A DNA stretch of 64,000 bases, from assembly GCF_002954585.1 (NCBI RefSeq), contig NZ_MSCI01000002.1, forward strand, positions 1,032,089-1,096,088, in the 5' to 3' direction. The notes beneath the pieces were generated by a model. The model saw only the letters and a program-made list of their open reading frames with translations, ran no database searches and was not told where the DNA came from. Shown piece after piece: positions 22,301 to 27,963 of the stretch; within the stretch, counting starts at the first letter, position 1, and every line of letters starts with the position of its first letter. The stretch is from Vibrio chagasii (lineage in GTDB: Bacteria > Pseudomonadota > Gammaproteobacteria > Enterobacterales > Vibrionaceae). A program made the translations under genes and the position numbers.

Positions 22301-23316
22301 TAATACCAAACCAATGGAGCGATAAGCAACTAAAACTGGTTGGTAAGAAAGACGACCAATCTATTTGGCTGTTTGAGCCAATGACAGGCAAGTTATATGC
22401 TCAGCCTTCTTTCTCTTTAGAACAAATGTATAACTTTACACCGGACTTCCGATTCATTGCCGACGGACAACTGACTGAGCCTGTTGAGTTTGACTTGATT
22501 GGCGAGGCTTTGACTGATGTTTATGTGAGTCATGACGGTTATCGAGCAGAAACAGAGAGCGGATTGGTGTTTGAGTTGACGGCGAATGAACCGCCAAAGC
22601 TCGTCGAAGTCAGTGAACATTGGCTGATAGAGAACGAGGGGATGCTAAACACTTTATCAGAACGTTTTGAAACGGGGGCCGTGATTCACCTAGGCAAAAA
22701 CAGTGATCGCTGGCTTGTGGTCGAAACGGGCAAAGAGATTCGTCTCGGCAAATCAGGACAAGCCATTTGGATTGGCTCGGTGGAAGGCCCTGTAGTGCGT
22801 GAACTGTTCTTCGTACCAGAAACCAACGAGCTGATTCAATCCGATGATCAACATGGAAGTGTCTCGATAGGAAGCTACCAAGATGTGTTTAGAACTGGCG
22901 ATGCTTGGTCACTCATTTCGGAGTCTACTCGTGGTGAGCTGATTGAAGTGGTCAAGCTCGAAGGGACAGATGCTATTGTTCTTTCGACATCGGGCCGCAG
23001 TAATGGTTACGACATAAATGATGCTATTGGTCGGTACAAACAAGTGTTCATCAACGATAACAGCCATGCTTCGTTTATTGACTTATCGGACTTTGATCGT
23101 GACCAAGTTGTCATTCAACACGAAGAAAACCGGCTGAAATTGGTGATCGCTAACAGTACATATGTCGTGATTGAAGAGGCAGAACGCGCCTCGAAGAACA
23201 AATTAGCGTTGAGGTTTGCAGGTGATGCACAGCCTGTACGACTTATCTACATAATTTCAGCCCTTGATGCCCGTAGTATCGATGGCATTGTTGAAATGAG
23301 CGAGCTAGATTTGTAG
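16384..23316 (+). CDS. Large Mcf-like toxin: Cys-His-Asp protease-like domain plus TcdA/TcdB-type pore-forming domain
   Basis: 2310 residues. Residues 1-22 (MRKKLLTTALASAFISPYSL) look like a Sec signal peptide. Residues about 30-760 are an unassigned, mostly helical N-terminal region with no DxD-type glycosyltransferase motif. At about 770-960 is a papain-like C58/Mcf-type site: Cys813 in SGRCYPLV (the RCY motif described in Mcf and MARTX-MCF toxins), His904 in STHSVGV and Asp923 in FYDPNF. Residues 1000-1036 hold four acidic DSI-type repeats. From about 1145 the sequence resembles the TcdA/TcdB pore-forming/translocation domain, including a long Gly/Ala hydrophobic stretch (about 1278-1330) and the following beta-rich segment to about 1640. 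Residues 1700-2310 are beta-rich. The family injects or releases an effector after endosomal insertion. Export by Sec, absence of RTX repeats and absence of an adjacent secretion gene are unusual. A 15-bp terminator follows. Confidence 0.8.
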   Translation: MRKKLLTTALASAFISPYSLSSEEVNDIHISNSVYSSSTFAERQYQVGFNAFLSAMRSTRDSILNSPANRRLVSDIKSTLSKEGHWTVGARQQYILLKSNVHQDFYDAYSSAKPPVLTPLNTEESEGVYQMLRQLDESSAGLNINIQGFNERPIAEVSKASFISSATSARFIPETFYSEPESQSLFTSRITLNFTKEYLPQVISAFGHLYSGEVADVVRQAKIMAPAYFGSLTDQAVLYLEGADINNAQRVIDFLAQRIPEQAWVEHTPLGMVSLAKGRNYSESSRFAFSSHGGARAVVATDAILENLFGGESLAILLPEALSAHGYDSSRIPLLDPAFDYKSEQMDSMTAAADFIRDPQRFLKEHTLDVTPLMGKYSLHKGKPLMQSGTDGYQLGFENTQFSRSNKLRVIGEPLLDNMPSFIDVAKSARVGQVLVAASNNGGTIVVIDQDADHYRIYFDKRPHAYALYDNVVALRDLSSGYRVGDVTKFDKGLDVTFFVYNDKGWQSVVQKQSFNSFSDLEVRRTGSTTAVPFMPVGENLTQLFEQNRTSLQKELLELAKRFGLSTAQIEDLPYDPMEAKVLETHSSLKRWNELRTQLNKKISAQRKSLARQRIAELAKLKLPGNSNNAQSMKKLSLLRASLLELDNNAQSLITLSEQVDQMWLNLQQKSESGLGQLIVTDNSLRTGNFDKGQIHQRFLVKERAIKDLSGSKKAAYEDGYNNFEAIWLPDYDESMTLTQKQLLLLGSNDLDARQQGALIRRISNQITKENITKNLDFTAKFNREMSRLGGRVVASLPQGFVLTLMGDGSGRCYPLVRAMSVAISRGTESIRNFSDKLFIGAANPHDAESHFLLDALRNLHSNYEARESSQMIGQLDIAGIIAAVERGLSDQGQVSLAVNTSTHSVGVAAINDMGQKRFYFYDPNFAAVEFSSLKSLKKALEAHFVVHEMAEFYLSLGTKANPEFNVLAIDTSKMSLVEILPGQQVFDLSSTEPLSPVRDGDSIVTLSDEDSIVTIDDDASIMTIDDDESIIVLENSESKAQQDLALRMNLTKVKAYEHASLLSNAVERARTQYRLPEEWLPVIGSIEESSPGYSAITFVSPDGAMEQRVQIQGRELVQVSEYLHEQYANVKARFDLRTGQRVRTFEFEDVQGFDGLNAGFAVQSVITWFQNEKRGQTSGEKTSALQKALEIHSYVMAGQISHGLLMDAQHMVNLFKVAVATDAELVNATVNSLSGIANQGVGLVFGAVNVSLSAYELAHAQNAQQQAIFGTQLGFNAVGTAIGGAALGAGIAEASTTALVLGEAGAIVGGLAVGFTALAEAFGDIAMDAQQVGHYFYQVDNAYREGGYRYDSEKNVLLPIPGAVINQIDLSNGQLELGSQALYSSKHGKTGSGWLNYFFWAGDLPKALRDKSKALPLRERLGYGSFVGIDTRSSTLVLPATGKSYIDYDYEILPGSTTRNDEGFSILRSLETHLDFDFDFYVFPSEYVIRTMREQFVSHTVSVKLGAMERVVVTPEIKELGLRKLTYHLSAESGKQELIVQPHAKFVLSEDSAASIKWVVDARAIKGATPEVTNGALKIGTVTLDISSLSESVVEVFTDQGEIWQVEDLTLSLIATDAQKEESSSHVIEHLETLAEKHQLLGDYVVINNYEEAGEPLGTAYYDINNDRVIVSRDVSVELSQQAQLLTATSDEAWLFNQQYGLLWKVDIATGEMMGFYTLFQPSRPSISVSFNAWTEANVVHVAATYHMPDQSQIKYLYRLTEGGLMLTDIHGNERLYQALVAPVDSDHRRLISDSMSSSEFAQFDLSAYEKMPTQLADTVEVAVESETPVWSIVGKEKATVVSTLPAMEELKLLLVDEDVAYFYSEKEQSIYLQKEGRIKNVTLKEGDKVTAHEHVYIASDNGEIHVLTPEGTKSLIAINQQWMEQYQYNWQDTLVTKFNGTKHQLMIFGLSDFDGKALKAWYLPSSEQFVLIPNQWSDKQLKLVGKKDDQSIWLFEPMTGKLYAQPSFSLEQMYNFTPDFRFIADGQLTEPVEFDLIGEALTDVYVSHDGYRAETESGLVFELTANEPPKLVEVSEHWLIENEGMLNTLSERFETGAVIHLGKNSDRWLVVETGKEIRLGKSGQAIWIGSVEGPVVRELFFVPETNELIQSDDQHGSVSIGSYQDVFRTGDAWSLISESTRGELIEVVKLEGTDAIVLSTSGRSNGYDINDAIGRYKQVFINDNSHASFIDLSDFDRDQVVIQHEENRLKLVIANSTYVVIEEAERASKNKLALRFAGDAQPVRLIYIISALDARSIDGIVEMSELDL

Positions 23317-23332
23317 GGAGTCACTTTGCTTA

Positions 23333-23370
23333 ACATTTAAAGCCCCCCAAAAGGGGGCTTTAAATGTTTT
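23333..23370 (+). terminator. Strong terminator after the toxin gene
   Basis: A perfect 15-bp stem (ACATTTAAAGCCCCC / GGGGGCTTTAAATGT) with a CAAAA loop and a T tail, 17 bases past the stop codon. Confidence 0.9.
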
Positions 23371-23419
23371 GAGTCTGCATACTGTCTTAACTGTATTTGT
23401 GAAGCAACTTCCCTGTTAA

Positions 23420-23710
23420 TCTTGTACTCCTTTATTTGAAGAGCAATTGACGGCAGTGCCTCATATCGCTACTGTAGATGTCAGCTATTTAGGGCAGATG
23501 CCAGAAAATTTTAATGATTTAGAGAATAACTCATGGTACCAATACATGAGTGAAAACGACGGTTTAGCTCTTGGTGAAGAGGCTCAGCTTCAAGTTAGCT
23601 TTACTGCACATCGAAAAGAAAGAATAAAGATTAATCTTTTTAAAATGCGTGCGTTAAAGCGAAATCAAATAAGGAATGGAGCTAAGCCAACATCAGCTTG
23701 TAGTCTTTAG
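23420..23710 (+). pseudogene. Remnant of an unrecognised gene (3' fragment)
   Basis: A frame ending in TAG at 23708 can be read from about 23420 and gives roughly 95 residues with good coding character (for example NDLENNSWYQYMSEND and FKMRALKRNQ), but there is no ATG, no signal for translation, and only a TTG at 23447 could start it. It begins soon after the toxin terminator as though the 5' part of a gene had been deleted. I do not recognise the family. It could also be an intact small gene with a TTG start, which I think less likely. Confidence 0.35.
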
Positions 23711-23878
23711 GTATCGATGAGCATTCTTAAGTTAGTTTATTTTTTAACAATTTTTAAGTGGAAAACTGAAGCCGCACTTTTTATAAGTAAAAATAGTTAC
23801 CAATTTTTGTTATTTCATACGGTTCGAAAATGACTAAATAATTTATTGCATTGTGAATTTTTTAGGGTGGGAGATTGA

Positions 23879-24346
23879 TCAATTGTTCGTTGGTTCTGGG
23901 TTTCCACTATAGCTTGAGTAATAACCTGGACTTAGCATTATATCAGGGGGCTCTCGTCGCAATTCCCATCCAATGTCTAGAATAACCAGGAATTTCTGTG
24001 TGAACATTCCGGTTATGCCAACTATCTCCATTGATATCATTGTAAAAGCCATATGACTGACAATCTGACAAGTATTTATAGTAATCCGATGATTCGCTAA
24101 TAATAAGTGCTCCCTTGTGTATGTAATGTGGAGTTTCCCATGTATCATACGTCATCGTTTGGAAGAATTTAAAGTCGCCGCGAATAGTGACTATGTTTTC
24201 ATTGCTAGGGTGGTAGTCATCAATGTGAAGCCAACCCCAATTGTTCCCTCGTCATTGCCACAATAAACTTTTGCTTCAACTTCGCGAGAAAAAGTATTGT
24301 GAGACAAAGCAAAAGATGTTGCTGATAAAAGTATTTTAAACTTCAA
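23879..24346 (-). pseudogene. Frameshifted gene for a small secreted protein
   Basis: Read on the minus strand from a TTG at 24346, the frame opens with a signal peptide (KFKILLSATSFALS) and runs to ...VYCGNDEG. Coding character then continues in a second frame (NNWGWLHIDDYHPSNEN, then WETPHYIHKGALI, NINGDSWHNRN-like segment and RHWMGIATRAP), and near 23950 moves to a third frame ending SYSGNPEPTNN before TGA at 23879. Both shifts fall at short homopolymers (CCCC near 24236 and GGGGG near 23948). Restored, the product would be about 155 residues, secreted, rich in Tyr, Trp and His, with two or three cysteines. I do not recognise the family. Either decay or sequencing error explains the shifts. 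Confidence 0.6.
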
Positions 24347-24509
24347 ACTAATTTAAAGTCATGACTTATAACTAAATTTTTAATTTTTTATTTTCAGCCC
24401 TAAACCACCTACTTCAGTAGGTGGTTATCATTTAGTTAGGCTTCGCCTGTAGTTCCGCTCATGTTAAATGCTCTCTTGATTTTTAGCGAAGTCAAAGAGG
24501 ACAAATAAC

Positions 24510-24641
24510 ATGAGTAGATCAATCAAGCTTCTCAAGTATTTTGTCGATAGCGTAGGAGTTAATGAAGAAATTATTCGAGGTTATGTAAGACATCAGGAGA
24601 AGAAAGATCGCATGGAACAGCAACAATTAGCGCTGGACTAA
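24510..24641 (+). CDS. 43-residue protein carried by the hairpin-bounded element
   Basis: ATG to TAA, with AAGAGG nine bases upstream of the start and a hairpin terminator directly after the stop. The peptide starts MSRSIKLLKYFVDSVGVNEE and ends in a charged, Gln-rich stretch; it is probably helical. I do not recognise it and see no transposase motif (no HUH, no catalytic Tyr context). It may be the passenger of the element or a remnant of a larger protein. Confidence 0.55.
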   Translation: MSRSIKLLKYFVDSVGVNEEIIRGYVRHQEKKDRMEQQQLALD

Positions 24642-24647
24642 ACAAAG

Positions 24648-24664
24648 GCCCCCTTTTAGGGGGC
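24648..24664 (+). terminator. Hairpin after the 43-codon ORF
   Basis: GCCCCC / GGGGGC stem with a TTTTA-type loop, seven bases after the stop; no long T tail follows. Confidence 0.5.
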
Positions 24665-24705
24665 TCACACAAAGCCACCTTCTTTAGAAGGTGGTAATTT
24701 ACTTA

Positions 24706-25548
24706 ATATATTTACAGTGGTGATTCGTTATGGAGATAGATAATTTACGTGTAACATTTAAATAACATTGTTAGGTTGAAGTGCTCTGGGGTTTATTAAT
24801 AAAGAACTAAACAAAGTCATGGGTGAGACTAGTTGATTTGCTTATTTTATCTCATGGGAAATATTAGATTTAGGATTTTTTAGAGATGTGTAGACTACCG
24901 TATAAAAATGCGAATGCTTTAAAGGGAGAATATCATAAGTTGAAAACTTCATTCGTACTTCTCTATGTGCAAAGGTTAGCCTGAAGCTAAAAGCGTTGCA
25001 CTTGGTAAAATTCTGCCAGTAAGAATTAATATATTTCGATAAAACGCATCCTAAAAGTGTAATGCTGTCTTTCGGGGTTAGCTATCAAACTTGTTTCAAA
25101 TCTAAACTTAGTTTTTAAGTTATACCACCAGCTGGTATCGTTGCGTAGCGACTTTTGACGTTTAAATGTGTGCCAATCGGTTCTAGGCGCACTGTAGAAG
25201 CGACAATGAACGTTAACTGAGGCTTTTGATAGTGGGCGGCTTGTTCCAATACTCAAATCTTATTGGAGGTGTCTCAGATCAACTTGTATTGTATGTTCTG
25301 ATCAAAAGTGTTTACTAACTTGGAGTCGCTTGGCGATAGAACTTTGCTACAGAAGTTTAGATAAGATAACAATGCTCACTTGTTTTTTTGTATTGTGGAA
25401 TTAAATCGACACGTGAAAATTGTTTCTGAATTGAGGTAATCATCTATCCTAAAATTTAACCCTTAACTACGTTGTCGGGAGCAGTGGTAAAGAACCAATT
25501 ACAAGCCTTCGTAAAGTTTGAGTCATCTAAATACTTTATCTATCCACA
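24706..25548. other. Non-coding stretch, including a possible dispersed vibrio sequence
   Basis: No supported gene over about 840 bases. The part from about 25030 to 25330 has a different texture (balanced composition, containing CCAGCTGG at about 25129 and several short complementary segments) and looks to me like a non-coding sequence found dispersed in vibrio genomes, often between integron cassettes; this is from memory. Open frames across it on the minus strand look spurious. The downstream side of the LysR gene ends at 25549 without a clear terminator. Confidence 0.35.
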
Positions 25549-26448
25549 TCAAACAAACCAACGAGAATTCTCATCACGCCATATAAGGAGTGTGTTGATG
25601 AAGTCTCTTAGCTTCTTTGGGTAAAATCGCTGTTTTGCGTATACCAAGTAAAAATGATGCTGTAAGCTGTGCCATTCAGGTAATACTCTGACCAGTCGAC
25701 CGCTATCGAGCAACTCTTCAACAATAGGTAATGGTAAGTTAGCAAGCCCCATATGTGCTGTAGCGAGGGCTTTTATCCCTTCATAACTTGAACATGAGTA
25801 TTTACCCTGAGAGCGAATCAATACGTCTTGGCGGCCGTTTGAAAATAGCGACCAATTGTTCCAAGTTGGGTTCAGGGTATTTTGGATACATTCCACATTT
25901 TGTATATCTTCAGGCACTTTGATCACGTTTTGGGTCAGCCAATCAGGGGACGCAACGAGTATGTTCTTCATCGCTCCAAGGTTCTTAGCGATTAAGTTTT
26001 CAGGTAAGTCCTCATGAGCTCTTAAAGCAACATCAAACTCACCAAACTCCACATCTTTTAGAGCGGTAGTTAACTCCAAGTTAATTTTCATATTCGGATA
26101 TTGTTTCTTGTATTCAGGTAGCATTTTTGTACAGAGTTGACTTCCTAGGCTACTCGGAGCTGTGAAACGGATATCGCCTCTGTCTTCCGCTAATAAATCT
26201 TGAATGCTTTTCGAAGCCTTTAGCGTTAACTCCTCAATCTTTTGTGCGGTATCAAGCAGCTCTCTACCCGCTTCCGTTAATGTCACGCTTCGTGTCGTGC
26301 GATGGAATAGGGTACATGTTAGGTCTGATTCCAATGACTTTATGTGACGAGAAACTAAACCTTTTGACACGTCAAGTTGTTCTGCTGCAGCTGAAAAGTT
26401 TTTTAATTGAGCGACTTTAAGAAATGTTTCGAGGTGTGTGAGATTCAT
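25549..26448 (-). CDS. LysR-family transcriptional regulator
   Basis: 299 residues: N-terminal winged helix-turn-helix (residues 1-60; FSAAAEQLDVSKGLVSRHIK is the recognition region) and a C-terminal type 2 periplasmic-like effector domain (about 88-295). It is closest in style to the group that includes E. coli YafC/DmlR-like regulators. It is divergent from the SDR gene, with 113 bases between the two starts, so it probably controls that gene and itself. The inducer is unknown. Confidence 0.92.
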   Translation of the reverse strand: MNLTHLETFLKVAQLKNFSAAAEQLDVSKGLVSRHIKSLESDLTCTLFHRTTRSVTLTEAGRELLDTAQKIEELTLKASKSIQDLLAEDRGDIRFTAPSSLGSQLCTKMLPEYKKQYPNMKINLELTTALKDVEFGEFDVALRAHEDLPENLIAKNLGAMKNILVASPDWLTQNVIKVPEDIQNVECIQNTLNPTWNNWSLFSNGRQDVLIRSQGKYSCSSYEGIKALATAHMGLANLPLPIVEELLDSGRLVRVLPEWHSLQHHFYLVYAKQRFYPKKLRDFINTLLIWRDENSRWFV

Positions 26449-26561
26449 ATTAGCTCCATTATGTAAACAGTGATGTGCCTTTTTACGGTTTTTAGTATCA
26501 CCTGTAGTGTTTATGCTATCAACCGTTCACTCATCGACACAACTTATTTGGAGTATGCAGA

Positions 26562-27173
26562 ATGAAAATAGCAATCGTAGGCGCAAGTGGCACAATCGGT
26601 AGAGCAGTGGTTGAACTACTAGAAAGAGATCATGAGGTGATCAAAATGGGAATCACTTCTGGTGATGTACTTATTGATATGAGTAGTCGAGAATCGATTA
26701 GATCTGCTTTTGATAAGGTCGGCAATATCGATGCAATTATTAGTACGGCTGGTCAAGTTTCTTTTAAAGCATTAGGTGAGTATAGCGATCAAGATTGGGA
26801 AGTTAGCCTTCAGAGTAAGCTTATGGGGCAGATTCGTTTAGCTGAAGAAGGGCTTAATTATTTAAATGATGGCGGTAGTGTAACGCTAACTTCCGGTATC
26901 ACTTCAGATTCTCCAATTCGTTTTGGTACGAGCGCGACGACAGTTGGTGGCGCCATCGAGTTCTTTGCGAAATCTGCAGGGTTAGAAGCCCCACGCGGTA
27001 TTAGAATCAATGTGGTGAGCCCGACAATATTGGAGGAATCTATTCCTGTTTATGGTGATTTCTTTCCTGGTTTCTTAACAATTCCAGCAAAAGAAGTAGC
27101 ACAATCTTACAAGCGGTCAATTACGGGATTAGAAAACGGCTACACATTTAAGTGTTTCGCTGGGAACAGTTAG
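26562..27173 (+). CDS. Atypical short-chain dehydrogenase/reductase family protein
   Basis: 203 residues with the Rossmann glycine motif GASGTIG (residues 7-13), the ISTAGQ segment and the Ser-containing LTSGI strand. The catalytic Tyr-x-x-x-Lys is missing: where it should be, the sequence reads GTSATTVGGAIEFFAK. Such shortened SDRs occur in many proteobacteria next to LysR regulators. It may bind a dinucleotide without classical SDR chemistry. It starts after TTTGGAG and ends just before a terminator. Confidence 0.85.
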   Translation: MKIAIVGASGTIGRAVVELLERDHEVIKMGITSGDVLIDMSSRESIRSAFDKVGNIDAIISTAGQVSFKALGEYSDQDWEVSLQSKLMGQIRLAEEGLNYLNDGGSVTLTSGITSDSPIRFGTSATTVGGAIEFFAKSAGLEAPRGIRINVVSPTILEESIPVYGDFFPGFLTIPAKEVAQSYKRSITGLENGYTFKCFAGNS

Positions 27174-27198
27174 TCAAGTGCAGCTATTCGTTGAATTT

Positions 27199-27221
27199 GC
27201 CTCCTGATTAGGGGGCTTTTT
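27199..27221 (+). terminator. Terminator after the SDR gene
   Basis: Stem GCCTCC / GGGGGC with a TGATTA loop and five T. Confidence 0.75.
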
Positions 27222-27780
27222 AAGCATGGCCGGAATCATTGACTCATAAAAAATTTAAAATATTAGTCATTACTTTGATAAATCTAACTTCTTTCTAGTG
27301 CGATGTTGTTTATTCACCGTTCTAACTTTTCAATACTTGTTAAATTCGTAAGGCTAACGGATCACTTTGTACAATATAGAGGTGATATTTATACAGAATA
27401 CGCTTTATCTATAAGCGACATTGTTGTTACGCTAACAAATACCCGACTAGCCCGTCGATAAGTAAGTTCTGTCAAGATCGACTAAGAATAAATATCACCA
27501 TTCTTAGCCATTCGAATGGTACTAAATTACTCCTTACTTTTTTCGAACCAGTAACTGTCCATTTGAGGTATCCAGTTTCGGTTTTTATCTTTTTGTAAGA
27601 CGCCAGCCTGTCCCTTATGGCAGTAGATTTTCGATGACAGTCAATCCTGGACAGCACCCGTTCAATGGAATGCTGCTAGGAGATTGGCAAGCCTTCCAAA
27701 GTACGTCTAATTCTCAAAGCTGCACTTTTATAATACGAGTTTGCCTAACAACGGTTTAGATTAGTAAATTCTATGGATTA
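27222..27780. other. Non-coding region between the SDR gene and the thrS promoter
   Basis: No supported gene. Two adjacent symmetric elements stand out: an 8-bp inverted repeat CTAAGAAT / ATTCTTAG (27482-27507) followed at once by the perfect 12-bp palindrome CCATTCGAATGG (27508-27519). Their role is unknown; they could be a regulator site or a hairpin in a small transcript. A minus-strand open frame at 27472-27657 lacks start signals. Confidence 0.4.
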
Positions 27781-27808
27781 TTGTTATTTAGTATAATTTC
27801 GTTACAAT
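27781..27808 (+). promoter_or_regulatory. Putative promoter of thrS
   Basis: TTGTTA (27781-27786) and TACAAT (27803-27808) separated by 16 bases. Transcription would start near 27815, giving a leader of about 150 nt. Confidence 0.55.
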
Positions 27809-27814
27809 GCTCTG

Positions 27815-27963
27815 ATACCCACGAGCGAGGCATCTGTATTTGCTTCTCCGTGGGTATATTTATTATGCATATATCCCCAATCAGCGTACTAGTTGATTGA
27901 AAGACATATATTAAACATTTTCATGTGTTGCTTGGTGTGCAACACCACTGTAAAGGACAAATA
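27815..27963 (+). promoter_or_regulatory. thrS leader with tRNA-Thr-like translational operator
   Basis: Two hairpins flank a less structured linker. The distal one pairs ATACCCACG (27815-27823) with CGTGGGTAT (27849-27857), with an inner GAGGC/GCTTC stem. The proximal one is a perfect 7-bp stem GTGTTGC / GCAACAC (27925-27931, 27939-27945) closing the 7-nt loop TTGGTGT, which reads as anticodon loop U33 then GGU, the anticodon of a threonine tRNA. It ends about 18 nt before the ATG, next to the AAAGGA ribosome site. In E. coli ThrRS binds its own mRNA through an anticodon-like hairpin (domain 2) and a distal hairpin (domain 4) and blocks ribosome loading. The same arrangement is visible here. 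Confidence 0.75.

Larger units (their letters stand above)
24395..24705 (+). mobile_element. Short hairpin-bounded element resembling a non-autonomous IS200/IS605-type derivative
   Basis: The left end has the hairpin CCACCTACT-TC-AGTAGGTGG (24405-24424) and the right end CCACCTTCT-TT-AGAAGGTGG (24675-24694), closely related to each other. IS200/IS605 elements are bounded by such subterminal hairpins rather than by terminal inverted repeats and make no target duplication. Between them is a single 43-codon ORF, not a Y1 transposase, plus a GCCCCCTTTTAGGGGGC hairpin before the right end. The outer limits are estimates. Confidence 0.55.

Noticed and set aside
25026..25256. Minus-strand ORF of 76 codons
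   Set aside because: No ribosome site; it lies in the sequence I regard as a non-coding dispersed element, and similar peptides seem to be spurious calls.
25100..25330. Integron attC site
   Set aside because: I could not find paired RYYYAAC and GTTRRRY core sites in a foldable arrangement, and there is no integrase or cassette series.
27472..27657. Minus-strand ORF of 61 codons upstream of thrS
   Set aside because: No start signal, overlaps palindromic sequence, and no coding character.
27925..27963. GTG start for thrS at 27925
   Set aside because: It would translate the operator hairpin; ATG 27964 has a good ribosome site and gives the standard 642 residues.
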